From NCBI RefSeq assembly GCF_013304385.1, contig NZ_JAAITU010000016.1, positions 1 through 64,000 on the forward strand: 64,000 nt of DNA, in the 5' to 3' direction. Of this stretch, positions 17,937 to 26,065 are shown in pieces. Source of the stretch: Blautia glucerasea (GTDB lineage Bacteria; Bacillota; Clostridia; Lachnospirales; Lachnospiraceae). Under the pieces are notes generated by a model. The model was not told where the DNA came from and searched no databases. It saw only the letters and a list, made by a program, of their open reading frames with translations. Each line of letters starts with the position of its first letter. The first letter of the stretch is position 1. Made by a program: the position numbers and the translations under genes.

Positions 17937-18671
17937 ATGAATGATAATAAGTTTGTAATATGTGTTGAAAAAGGCGGTCAGCGTGACCAGGCAGAGTCGT
18001 TTGCCAGAAAGACTGGTAGCAGCATTGCCAGTCATCCTGGAAACGGTTTGACCGTGTTGTTTCATGCAAAAGGCGTTTCCCTTACAGGATATGGACTTGT
18101 ATATCAGGGGGATTTTGAAAACATGCTTCACCGTGTGACCAACGGAAGGCTTCAGCATGAAATGCTGGTGCGCGCAGCAAAATCTGACAAAGAGGGGCGA
18201 AAAGCCATCGATGCAACAGCTGGTATGGGTGAGGATGCGTTCCTTCTGGCTGCACAGGGATATGAAGTGACTTTGTATGAGCAGAATCCTGTGATTGCCG
18301 TACTTCTAAAAGACGCACTTCGTCGTGCACGAAAGCATCCTGTATTGAAGGAGATTGCTGCCAGGATGAAGCTGGTAGAGGGCAACAGTGTGGAATGCAT
18401 GAGAAAATTACTGGATCCTGTAGATGTGATCTATCTGGATCCTATGTTCCCAGCCAGGCAGAAATCAAGCCTGATCAATAAAAAGCTTCAGCTGATCCAG
18501 AAACTGGAACCTCCATGCTCAGCAGAAACGGATCTTTTTGATGCAGCGATTCAGGCAGACCCGGAGAAGATCATTGTAAAAAGACCGCTGAAAAGTGAAT
18601 TTCTTGCAGGCAGGAAACCTTCGTATACATTGAATGGAAAAGCAATTCGGTATGATTGTTATACCCAATGA
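17937..18671 (+). CDS. rsmJ: 16S rRNA (guanine1516-N2)-methyltransferase, RsmJ family
   Basis: A 244-residue protein with the SAM-binding motif DATAGMGEDAFLLA (residues about 89-102), the acidic LYEQNP strand and the catalytic-loop sequence YLDPMFPARQKS, which is characteristic of RsmJ. The ribosome site for ATG 17937 is weak. It methylates a guanine in helix 45 region of 16S rRNA. It is the third gene in a likely operon with the DUF362 and HD genes, 87 bp downstream of the latter. Confidence 0.9.
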   Translation: MNDNKFVICVEKGGQRDQAESFARKTGSSIASHPGNGLTVLFHAKGVSLTGYGLVYQGDFENMLHRVTNGRLQHEMLVRAAKSDKEGRKAIDATAGMGEDAFLLAAQGYEVTLYEQNPVIAVLLKDALRRARKHPVLKEIAARMKLVEGNSVECMRKLLDPVDVIYLDPMFPARQKSSLINKKLQLIQKLEPPCSAETDLFDAAIQADPEKIIVKRPLKSEFLAGRKPSYTLNGKAIRYDCYTQ

Positions 18672-18684
18672 GAAAGACCAACTT

Positions 18685-18771
18685 ACATTTATATAGTCTC
18701 CAGTACTCAGTTTACAAAAAGAGAGATAAATTCACATTTGATATAGTCTCCGGTATTTTAGAGTTCAAAAA
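18685..18771 (+). repeat. Two imperfect 37-bp direct repeats
   Basis: Units at 18685-18721 and 18734-18771 share ACATTT..ATATAGTCTCC and a closing run of As. They lie between rsmJ and the terminator; no role is apparent. Confidence 0.7.
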
Positions 18772-18813
18772 AGGCTGTGAGCTGCCTGAGAGGTGGCAGT
18801 TCACAGCCTTTTT
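18767..18813. terminator. Bidirectional terminator between rsmJ and the convergent gene
   Basis: AAAAAAGGCTGTGA and TCACAGCCTTTTT form a 13-bp stem with A and T tracts on both sides, with an inner GCTGCC/GGCAGT stem. Confidence 0.92.
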
Positions 18814-18823
18814 GCGGGTCTGA

Positions 18824-19372
18824 CTACTCAATTTCGTCGATATCCAGGGAGTACCCGAGAACTTCTCCAACATCGGTGCATTGTCCTTTCAGGGTAACAG
18901 TATCGCCTTTTTTCATATTGGAAATAGCATTGCGCTGTGCATCATCTGAAATATAACATTGCACACCGTAAATGGAAAAGTCAGAATTTACAGGGTCAAG
19001 ATTAATATACTTACCGGAAGAATCAATATTGGACAGTTTCCCTGTGATTTCCAGATAAGTGTCCTTGTAATGATCCGATGCATTCAGTGCGTTGTCTTCT
19101 AGTTCAGCTACCATATCATCTACGGATATAGATAAGTAAGTGATAGGCGTCACTGTTGTTTTTTCGCCAAAGGAGCCTGCTGATCTTGAACCTTTGGAAG
19201 ACTCCTTTTTACCTCCGGAAGCAGCACCTACAATCATAAGGATCACAAGCAGCAGAAAGATCCATTTCAGCTTTCCACCCTTCACCTTTTTACGACACTG
19301 CGGACAAATCCTGGCATCAGCAGGAATTTCTGATTTACAATATTTGCATTTCTTGGTTTTTTCATTGTTCAT
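18824..19372 (-). CDS. Zinc-ribbon membrane protein with OB-fold (tRNA_anti-like) domain
   Basis: A 182-residue protein starting at 19372, with GAGGGGG upstream. The order is zinc ribbon (CKYCKSEIPADARICPQCRK), one membrane helix (WIFLLLVILMIVGAAS), a Ser/Gly/Lys linker, and an outer domain with the strand pattern of the tRNA_anti-like OB fold (YLEITGKLSNIDSSGKYINL; GDTVTLKGQC). Such proteins are common in Firmicutes and of unknown function. It converges on rsmJ. Confidence 0.83.
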   Translation of the reverse strand: MNNEKTKKCKYCKSEIPADARICPQCRKKVKGGKLKWIFLLLVILMIVGAASGGKKESSKGSRSAGSFGEKTTVTPITYLSISVDDMVAELEDNALNASDHYKDTYLEITGKLSNIDSSGKYINLDPVNSDFSIYGVQCYISDDAQRNAISNMKKGDTVTLKGQCTDVGEVLGYSLDIDEIE

Positions 19373-19515
19373 ATGTATTTCCCCCTCGTTTTGCATAAAA
19401 GTATAGCATATTATTAGGGTTATGATTCTCCCTCTAGGGGTGGGAAATTACGAAAAAACTGTACTGTGAAAGTGCTGAACATTTATGAAAAAGTATGAAA
19501 AATTATAAGTATGTT

Positions 19516-19986
19516 CTATACAGATTCACTTTGCATGCCACTGGATTTAAGTGGTTCAAACTGGTAGCGGCAAAGCTGTTCATTAACCTGAATGATACTG
19601 CCGGGACGGTCATTAAAACAGATCATCAGCAGTGCATCCCGTGGAATTTTGGCGTAAAGCTGCGGCATTTCATATTTTTTCAAAGCCTGTTGTGTCTGAG
19701 CAAGCGTAAGCTTTCCGGCATAGCAGATCCTCAGGATCACATCTCTTTGCCGGGTCTTTTTTTCACCGGATAACAGTTTATACCCGTATCCTTCAGGAAT
19801 TTGTGCCTGGAGAAATGTCTGCTGCTGAGTGATATGATTATTTTTCAGACATTCTTTCAGATAAACACCAAAAGGATTGAGGGAAGGAAGCAGACTGTCC
19901 TCATAGGTACGGCAGTACTGGTCATATGTTCCGGTATGGGTGTTTTCTAAAATCTCCTCTAGTTCTCTGGTATTTTTTGTGCACAT
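19516..19986 (-). CDS. Putative HTH regulatory protein next to a Ser/Thr kinase
   Basis: A 156-residue soluble protein; AAGGAGG precedes the ATG at 19986. The middle (LKECLKNNHITQQQTFLQAQ, then a Lys/Arg-rich stretch and LTLAQTQQALKKYEM) has the shape of a lambda-repressor-like helix-turn-helix. It is divergent from the kinase gene with only 59 bp between starts, suggesting shared control and possibly that the kinase acts on it. This is inference from layout. Confidence 0.65.
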   Translation of the reverse strand: MCTKNTRELEEILENTHTGTYDQYCRTYEDSLLPSLNPFGVYLKECLKNNHITQQQTFLQAQIPEGYGYKLLSGEKKTRQRDVILRICYAGKLTLAQTQQALKKYEMPQLYAKIPRDALLMICFNDRPGSIIQVNEQLCRYQFEPLKSSGMQSESV

Positions 19987-20045
19987 AGAAACCTCCTTGT
20001 GATAAAATCATAGTACGTTGTAAGAAGAAAAGGAATGATAAGCTT

Positions 20046-21131
20046 ATGAATCTGGAAAATCAGCTAGTTCTTTCTTATTATCAGGAAATTGCAGTTTTGA
20101 ATGAAGAACATCATATTTCAGTCGTTCAGCATCGTGAAACGAAGAAGATATATGTAAAAAAGCTTCTGACCGTTTACAACGGTGAAGTTTACCGACGTTT
20201 GCAGCAGCTTAATTTGGAAGGGGTTCCAAGAATCAGGGAGTTTTTGGAAGGGGAAGGACAGGCGGTCCTTATTGAGGAATATATTTCAGGAGATACCCTT
20301 CAAGAAAAAATAGATACCTGCAGATTAACGGAAAAGGATATCCGTCGATATACAGGAGAACTGTGCAGGATCCTGAACAGTCTGCATCAGCAGGAGCCTC
20401 CGATGATCCATAGAGATATAAAGCCTTCTAACATCATTATAACACCAGAAGACCGGGTAGTGCTGATTGATTTTAATGCTGCGAAAAGTTATACTCCGGG
20501 AAAAGCAGAGGACACCATGCTGATTGGGACAAAAGGCTTTGCGGCTCCGGAGCAGTATGGTTTTGGAAGCTCATCCCCGCTTACGGATATTTACGGGATG
20601 GGGGTGTTGATCAGGGAACTGACAGGACGGATCCGTGTATATGAAAAGGTTCCGGAGATTTACGAAAAGGTGATCCAGCGGTGTACCCAGATGAACCCAG
20701 AGGATCGTTATCAATCCGTACAGGAACTTGCTGGTACTTTGGGGAATACTAAGGATTTCACTTACAGTGATGGCAAAAGCCAGGAACAGAAGGAAACTCA
20801 GTGGAGAAAATACTGCCCGCCGGGATTCCGCACACCTGTATTGTGGAAGAATTTTCTGGCATTTGCAGGCTATTTTGTGCTGCTTAGTGTATCTATGGGG
20901 ATTACTGTGGAAAAGACTTATGGGGCGTCACTTTGGATCAATCGGATTTGCTTTCTGCTTTGTGCTCTTGTATTGGTTTTTGTAGGCGGAAATTACCTTG
21001 GAATCCAGAAGCTGATGCCCCTATGCGGCAGTAAAAAGCGGAGCGTTCATTACCTTGGGATTGTTCTTCTGGATACGTGTCTGATCTTTTTATTGTTACT
21101 ACTGTTGGAGATGGTCCTCAGGTATTTTTGA
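20046..21131 (+). CDS. Membrane-bound Ser/Thr protein kinase (Hanks type)
   Basis: A 361-residue protein. The kinase domain covers roughly residues 10-235: the ATP-site Lys in KIYVKKLL, the catalytic loop IHRDIKPSN and the APE motif (FAAPEQYG). The metal-binding motif is DFN, not the usual DFG, a change also known in active bacterial kinases. The Gly-rich loop is poor. Three hydrophobic segments occupy the last 100 residues, so the kinase domain faces the cytoplasm. There are no PASTA repeats, so it is not the cell-wall-sensing PrkC type. Its substrate is unknown; the divergent HTH protein is a candidate. Confidence 0.87.
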   Translation: MNLENQLVLSYYQEIAVLNEEHHISVVQHRETKKIYVKKLLTVYNGEVYRRLQQLNLEGVPRIREFLEGEGQAVLIEEYISGDTLQEKIDTCRLTEKDIRRYTGELCRILNSLHQQEPPMIHRDIKPSNIIITPEDRVVLIDFNAAKSYTPGKAEDTMLIGTKGFAAPEQYGFGSSSPLTDIYGMGVLIRELTGRIRVYEKVPEIYEKVIQRCTQMNPEDRYQSVQELAGTLGNTKDFTYSDGKSQEQKETQWRKYCPPGFRTPVLWKNFLAFAGYFVLLSVSMGITVEKTYGASLWINRICFLLCALVLVFVGGNYLGIQKLMPLCGSKKRSVHYLGIVLLDTCLIFLLLLLLEMVLRYF

Positions 21132-21209
21132 GTAATCATTTTGTGTTTTACAAGCAATTCGGAAAGTGCTATGATATCTTCAGAAAAGAATAAAGGAGGA
21201 ATTTTGAGG

Positions 21210-21647
21210 ATGACTCTTGAAGGTTTAAGAAAAGACATGGTTGCAGCCATGAAAGCAAAAGATAAAACAACAAAGGATGCGGTATCATCTCTGGTTTCCG
21301 CTGTTAAAAAAGCTGCTATTGATGCAGGATGCAGGGAGGATGTTCCGGAGAGTATGGTAGACCAGGTGATTCTTAAGGAATTAAAAACAGTAAAAGAACA
21401 GCTGGATACCTGTCCAGAAAGCAGAGAAGACCTGCATGCAGAGTATCAGGCAAGATATGATGTGATCGCCAAATACGCACCGCAGCAGATGGGAGCAGAG
21501 GAGATCCGTGCATATCTGGAAGAGAAATTTGCTGATCTTCTTGCAACAAAGAATAAAGGCCAGATCATGAAAACTGTAATGGGTGATCTGAAAGGAAAAG
21601 CAGACGGCAAGCTGATCAACCAGGTGGTGGCTGATATTTGCAAATAA
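21210..21647 (+). CDS. GatB/YqeY domain protein
   Basis: A 145-residue protein. AAAGGAGG (21192-21199) sets ATG 21210. It matches the stand-alone YqeY family along its length (KDKTTKDAVSSLVSAVKKA; KYAPQQMGAEEIRAYLEEK; QIMKTVMGDLKGKADGKL). The domain is the tRNA-binding tail of the GatB amidotransferase subunit; the role of the free form is not firmly known. A terminator follows. Confidence 0.92.
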   Translation: MTLEGLRKDMVAAMKAKDKTTKDAVSSLVSAVKKAAIDAGCREDVPESMVDQVILKELKTVKEQLDTCPESREDLHAEYQARYDVIAKYAPQQMGAEEIRAYLEEKFADLLATKNKGQIMKTVMGDLKGKADGKLINQVVADICK

Positions 21648-21660
21648 AACCAGACAAAAC

Positions 21661-21693
21661 AACGAGGCCACGATTTGCGGCCTCGTTATATTA
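21661..21693. terminator. Terminator between yqeY and the convergent glycosyltransferase
   Basis: AACGAGGCC and GGCCTCGTT form a perfect 9-bp stem; the T tract is weak on the plus side, with an A/T-rich flank on both. Confidence 0.75.
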
Positions 21694-21713
21694 TTTCAAC
21701 AAATAAGAGCGAA

Positions 21714-22424
21714 TCACAGCTCTTTTTTTAATTGCCGGAAATCCCCAAGAGCCTTCCAGCCAATTTTCACAATCTTTTTAATGTTGATGGAATTAGTACC
21801 ACCCTGTCTTGGTTTAAAGGAAATTTCAATAAATTTCACATGCTTTTTGTAGTATACAAAATAAGTGGTAAGCATGATATTGGGAAGATTGAAATCAGCA
21901 GGCATCTTTTTGATGAATTCTGCGGTCTGGTTTGCTTTCATAAGACGAAAAGGAGCATTGGCATCAGAAACACGGATACCAAAGATCATCCGAAGAAGTA
22001 AACAAACAATATTTTCCACAAATTTCCTGGATTTGCCGTCGCCTCGTACACTGCGCTGGCCGATCACTGCATCATAGCTGTTACGAGCTGCCCAAAACTG
22101 ATGGAATTCCTCCGGGTTGGTCTGGCCGTCAGAATCTGTCTGGAAGATAAAATCAGCCCCATTTTTGATGGCGTAATCGTATCCGTAAAGCAAAGTAGGA
22201 CCATGTCCGCCGTTAGGCTTGGTAAGAGGGGTGAGAAGCGGGCGTGTCTTGGCGCAATCACACAGGATCTGGTAGGTATTGTCTTTACTGCCGTCATTGA
22301 TGATCACCAGTCTGGACTGTCCATCGCCGTTATATTTTTCTACAATCGGATACCATTCATCAATGGTACGCCGAATGTTGGTTTCTTCATTATAAGCCGG
22401 GATTACTATAAATAATTTATCCAT
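21714..22424 (-). CDS. Glycosyltransferase family 2
   Basis: A 236-residue protein; AAGGAG precedes the ATG at 22424. The GT-A fold is clear: FIVIPAYNEETNI at the N-terminus, VIINDGSKDNT, FQTDSDGQTNPEEF (the DxD), and VIGQRSVRGDG. It resembles dolichol-phosphate-mannose-synthase-like enzymes without the C-terminal membrane helices. It is likely to transfer a sugar to a lipid carrier or glycan; the acceptor is unknown. Confidence 0.9.
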   Translation of the reverse strand: MDKLFIVIPAYNEETNIRRTIDEWYPIVEKYNGDGQSRLVIINDGSKDNTYQILCDCAKTRPLLTPLTKPNGGHGPTLLYGYDYAIKNGADFIFQTDSDGQTNPEEFHQFWAARNSYDAVIGQRSVRGDGKSRKFVENIVCLLLRMIFGIRVSDANAPFRLMKANQTAEFIKKMPADFNLPNIMLTTYFVYYKKHVKFIEISFKPRQGGTNSINIKKIVKIGWKALGDFRQLKKEL

Positions 22425-22558
22425 GAAATTCTCCTTGTAATGTGTAGCGAAGCTGCCACCTGTTTTGATGCTTATAGGATACTATTTTCATGGCCGTTTG
22501 TAAATGCTGGTGAACTATGTAGCCAGCAGATGATATGCGGCAGTCTGCGTAGAGCAGA

Positions 22559-23050
22559 TTATGAATAAGAGACGGGGACTCTTTTTTGTACTTCATCTGT
22601 GAGCCATCCGATCAGCAGGCCTGTGATCACACCAGACACCAGAAGTGCAGGTGCATAATACAAAAGGCTGGTATTTTCCACAATGACCATGGCTACAAGC
22701 AGCTGTCCCACATTGTGGGTGACGCCTCCTGCTACGCTGATGACTGGAATGGAAAAATCTGAGAATTTTTTCATAAGTGTCATGACGATAAGACTGAGGG
22801 CTGCACCGGACAGGCTATAAAGAATGCTGAACATATTGCCAAAAAGAAAGCCGATCACCAGGATCCGCACTGCAGATACCAAGGTTGCTTCTTTTAATGA
22901 GTATCTTTCCAGAATAAAAAGAACACTTAAATTGGCCAGACCAAGCTTAATGCCCGGGATCCCGGCGAAAACCGGGATCAGTGTTTCTACGTAGCCAAAG
23001 ATAATGGCTACAGCTGTAAAAAGCCCCAGATAGGCTGTTTTTTGTTTCAT
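22559..23050 (-). CDS. Gx transporter family protein (HepSI/ECF S-like)
   Basis: A 163-residue, highly hydrophobic protein with about five membrane helices. GAAAGGAAG sets the start at 23050. The family motif PGIKLGLAN is present. It was once called heptaprenyl diphosphate synthase component I, but it resembles an ECF-type S subunit. In other Firmicutes it lies beside NusG-like, FMN-binding and ApbE genes. Here it is divergent from an FMN-binding gene, 184 bp away, which suggests a role in supplying flavin or a quinone precursor to the same electron-transfer system. Confidence 0.82.
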   Translation of the reverse strand: MKQKTAYLGLFTAVAIIFGYVETLIPVFAGIPGIKLGLANLSVLFILERYSLKEATLVSAVRILVIGFLFGNMFSILYSLSGAALSLIVMTLMKKFSDFSIPVISVAGGVTHNVGQLLVAMVIVENTSLLYYAPALLVSGVITGLLIGWLTDEVQKRVPVSYS

Positions 23051-23234
23051 AGATTGCTTCCTTTCATACAAAGAGAATCATAACATGGTCAAAAAGAAAA
23101 TGCAATGAAAAGTTAGAATACAAAAATATAAATTAGACATATGTAACAAAAGTTATGGACATATAAAATGAAAGATGATACAATTCACAAGTTGGAAACA
23201 TAATAGGTAAATAGCAAAAGGAGCAAACAGATTT

Positions 23235-23896
23235 ATGAAAAATCAAAATTTCTATATGCGGGTTCTTTGCCTGGTGGTGATCATTGGTGCAGTCCTTTTT
23301 TATAATTCAAGAACCCAGGAAAAGGAATATCAGACACAGAATGAGGAGCTGACCAAGCGGGTAGATGCACTGGAAAAGCAGCAGCAGGAAATCCTTACAG
23401 CACTTCAGGAAAACTTTGATGTACAGGAGAAGGCAAAGGCAGAAAGCGAAAAGCAGAAAACAGAAACGACAAAAAGCGAAGAAAATGCAGACAGTACAGA
23501 AAATACAGACAGTGCAGAAAATGCAGACAGCGCAGAAAATGCAGACAGCACAGAAAATGCAGACAGCACAGAAAATGCAGACAACACAGAAACTGCAACC
23601 AGCACAGACACAGCAGATCCGGTATATAAGGATGGAACTTATACAGGAGATGGTCAGGGATTTGGCGGCAATATCCAGGTACAGATCACCATTGCGGATG
23701 ATACCTTAACGGATATTCAGGTAGTCAGTGCAGAGAAAGAAGACAGTGCGTATCTTTCTCAGGGAAAAGCAGTGATTGACCCCGTATCTTGGAAGCCCAG
23801 AGCACAGATGTAGATACCGTATCCGGTGCTACTTTCAGCTCTACCGGTATTTTGATGGCAGTAGAGGATGCCCTGGGAAAGGCGGAAAATCAATGA
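23235..23896 (+). pseudogene. Membrane-anchored FMN-binding protein, frameshifted before the flavinylation site
   Basis: The open frame (192 residues, stop at 23813) has an N-terminal membrane anchor, a coiled coil, an Asn/Ser/Glu repeat linker and the first two thirds of an FMN_bind domain (DGTYTGDGQGFGGNIQVQIT). Just after VIDPV it goes wrong. Another frame from about 23790 continues the domain (LEAQSTDVDTVSGATFSSTG) to TGA 23894-23896, which overlaps the next ATG. The SGAT site that carries covalent FMN is therefore lost from the written product. One missing base near 23788 explains it. It may be a real mutation, phase variation or a sequencing error. Confidence 0.8.
23481..23590 (+). repeat. 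18-bp tandem repeats coding an Asn/Asp/Ser/Glu linker
   Basis: About six units of GAAAATGCAGACAGCACA with small changes, encoding ENADST-like hexapeptides. They form the flexible tether between membrane anchor and FMN domain and are prone to length change. Confidence 0.9.
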
Positions 23897-24657
23897 AAAA
23901 GCGAATAAGAAAAACCCGGCTGATCAGGGCCGGGATACAGCTTTTGTTCTTTATCCTGGCGCCTTCTCTTTTTTCTACTGCATTTGCAGGAGTCAGATCC
24001 ATTTTCGATTCCATCTCGCAGGGAACACCGGTAGAATGGAATTCTTTTCTTGATATCACAGGGATCCTGGTGCTTGCAACGATTTTATTCGGGCGTCATT
24101 TCTGTGGTTATGCCTGTGCTTTTGGAAGTCTTGGGGATGCTTTATATGAGACCTTTTCCTGGTTCTGGATCAAAGTCCTGCACAGGAAAAAGAAACCGGC
24201 TTATCCGGAAAAAGCGGTTTATTTTATGCAGAAGATCAAATATGTGATCCTGGCAGCTATTTTGCTGGCCTGTGCCACCGGAACATACGGAAAGCTTCAG
24301 GGTACCAGTCCCTGGGATGTATTTTCCATGCTTCGTGCAGGAAGACTGCCGGGAGCGTCTTATAAGGTCGGAGTCCTCCTTCTTGTTCTGATCATGATAG
24401 GAATGTGTACCCAGGAACGGTTCTTCTGCCAGTTCTTTTGTCCTATGGGAGCTGTTTTTGCTATTCTTCCCATTGTGCCCGGAGCACTTCTGAAAAGAGA
24501 CAGGGCGAATTGTCCCCAGAAATGTGGAGCCTGTAAAAAAAGATGTCCTGCGCATCTGGATATTGACGGTGATACGTCCAGATCAGGGGAATGCATCTGC
24601 TGTCATGCCTGCCAGGCTATTTGTCCCAAGCAGAACATCCATACAGGCGATGCATAA
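23893..24657 (+). CDS. NosR/YccM-like 4Fe-4S membrane protein
   Basis: A 254-residue protein starting at ATG 23893, which overlaps the end of the FMN-binding gene by four bases. It has four or five membrane helices with paired Cys motifs at their ends (CGYACAFG; CQFFCPMG) as in NosR and NapH. Two clusters follow at the C-terminus (CPQKCGACKKRCP and CICCHACQAICP). Such proteins pass electrons across the membrane to extracytoplasmic flavin or other carriers. In this setting it is the likely electron gate feeding the FMN-binding proteins. Confidence 0.88.
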   Translation: MKKRIRKTRLIRAGIQLLFFILAPSLFSTAFAGVRSIFDSISQGTPVEWNSFLDITGILVLATILFGRHFCGYACAFGSLGDALYETFSWFWIKVLHRKKKPAYPEKAVYFMQKIKYVILAAILLACATGTYGKLQGTSPWDVFSMLRAGRLPGASYKVGVLLLVLIMIGMCTQERFFCQFFCPMGAVFAILPIVPGALLKRDRANCPQKCGACKKRCPAHLDIDGDTSRSGECICCHACQAICPKQNIHTGDA

Positions 24658-24771
24658 GGGATGTTAATATTTGTAAAATACTATGATGACATGGAACTAA
24701 AGCATGAGTCGAGGGTAATTCTATGTCCAATGGTTAGAACAAACTTATTTACGTTTTAAATGATAAAAAAA

Positions 24772-24787
24772 GTTAGATAAGACTGAT
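24772..24787 (+). promoter_or_regulatory. Weak match to the RTTAG-N6-CTAAY operator
   Basis: GTTAG ATAAGA CTGAT, one base off in the right arm. It lies just upstream of the -35 of the apbE promoter, so it could hold a second dimer. Confidence 0.4.
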
Positions 24788-24796
24788 TGAAAAGAA

Positions 24797-24826
24797 TTGA
24801 CATTTTTTTCTATACAATATTATACT
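24797..24826 (+). promoter_or_regulatory. Promoter of the apbE operon
   Basis: TTGACA at 24797-24802, 18-bp spacer, TATACT at 24821-24826. Confidence 0.75.
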
Positions 24827-24837
24827 AACTAAGCACG

Positions 24838-24853
24838 GTTAGATGATACTAAT
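24838..24853 (+). promoter_or_regulatory. Operator candidate, RTTAG-N6-CTAAY site 1
   Basis: GTTAGATGATACTAAT, 12 bp after the -10 and so at the start of transcription. A further half-site CTAAC lies at 24824-24828. The same motif recurs at the promoters of the ABC transporter, feoA, feoB and DUF3793-flavodoxin. Confidence 0.7.
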
Positions 24854-24885
24854 AGATAGATCAGAAACAAATGAGAAAGAAATAA

Positions 24886-25983
24886 ATGAGAAAGAGACAA
24901 ATAAAAAAAGAAATAAATAAAAAAGAAATAAACCGAAAAGCAAATCCATATGGGAAATTCTTGCTTGCGGCAGTATGTGCAGCCGGGACAATCGCCCTCT
25001 GTCAGGCTGCATATGCCGCAGAGCCTGAATTATATACAGCAACAGATCTTGCCATGGATACGGTAGTTACAGAAAGTATTTACACCACCGGGGAAGATGT
25101 GACCGGAGAGATTGGCACCCTGCTTCGGAAGATAGAAAGCGATTGGCTTTCCTGGACTCAGGAGGATTCTATGATCGCCAGGATCAACGCAAGTGAAGGG
25201 CAGACCATGGAAGTACCGGATCAGCTGGCTTCTTATCTGGAGAAAGTAATGCAGTTAAGTGAAAACAGTAACGGTGCATTGGATCCTACTCTTGGACAGG
25301 TAATTCGTTTGTGGGATATTGGCGGCGAAAATCCTCACATTCCGGATGAAGATGAACTGAAACAGCTTCTGGCACTAACCGGTTATGAGAAAGTTCATCT
25401 GGAGGGAAACAAGATCACTTTGGATGAAGGCTGTACTCTGGATCTTGGGGCAGTTGGAAAAGGAATCGGCTGTGCAGAGGTTACAGATTATCTGCAGAAG
25501 CAGCAAAAGATCACGGCCGGACTTGTAAATCTTGGAGGCAGCAGCGTGCTGACTTACGGTACAAAGCCAGATGGAAGTAAATGGCAGATCGCTATCACGG
25601 ATCCAAGGGAAACAGAAGGGGATTATCTGGGAGCAGTTGCCCTTGACGGTGGAGAATTTCTTTCCACATCCGGAGATTATGAAAAGTATTTTATGGAAGA
25701 CGGGGTCAGATATCATCACATTCTGGATCCTGAAACTGGATATCCTGCAAATAGCGGTGTGTGTTCTGTAACCGTTGTGTGTGATGATGCAGTGGCAGCA
25801 GACGGCCTTTCCACAGCCTGTTTTATACTGGGCAGGGAAAAGTCACAGTCACTTCTGGAAAAATACAATGCAGAAGCACTTTTTGTAGATGAAGACCATC
25901 ATGTGACTATGACCGATGGGATGAAAGAACGGTTTCGTCTTTTAAAGGACAGCTACACAGTAAAAGCATTACAGACCGATTAA
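24886..25983 (+). CDS. apbE: FAD:protein FMN transferase (ApbE)
   Basis: A 365-residue exported protein: basic N-terminus, a signal segment (FLLAAVCAAGTIALCQAAYA), then the ApbE domain. Conserved blocks are visible (MDTVV near the mature start; SNGALDPTLGQVIRLWDIGG; LDLGAVGKGIGC; VNLGGSSV; HHILDPETGYPA; DGLSTACFILG). The enzyme uses FAD to attach FMN covalently to Ser/Thr in the SGAT motif of FMN_bind proteins. Four such motifs occur nearby, one in the frameshifted gene upstream and three at 29298-30776, so its clients are evident. It lies downstream of a putative metal-dependent operator. Confidence 0.95.
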   Translation: MRKRQIKKEINKKEINRKANPYGKFLLAAVCAAGTIALCQAAYAAEPELYTATDLAMDTVVTESIYTTGEDVTGEIGTLLRKIESDWLSWTQEDSMIARINASEGQTMEVPDQLASYLEKVMQLSENSNGALDPTLGQVIRLWDIGGENPHIPDEDELKQLLALTGYEKVHLEGNKITLDEGCTLDLGAVGKGIGCAEVTDYLQKQQKITAGLVNLGGSSVLTYGTKPDGSKWQIAITDPRETEGDYLGAVALDGGEFLSTSGDYEKYFMEDGVRYHHILDPETGYPANSGVCSVTVVCDDAVAADGLSTACFILGREKSQSLLEKYNAEALFVDEDHHVTMTDGMKERFRLLKDSYTVKALQTD

Positions 25984-26065
25984 AGAAATGATAGATGATT
26001 CCCAAAACATTTTTGGACGGGATATCTATAGATGAAAAATTATAAACTCAGAGAGGAGAGAGGTT

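Larger units (their letters stand above)
24658..24885 (+). other. Regulatory gap before apbE
   Basis: No gene. It holds the promoter and operator-like sites described separately, plus A/T-rich repeats of AAATGAGAAAGA just before the apbE start. Confidence 0.6.
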
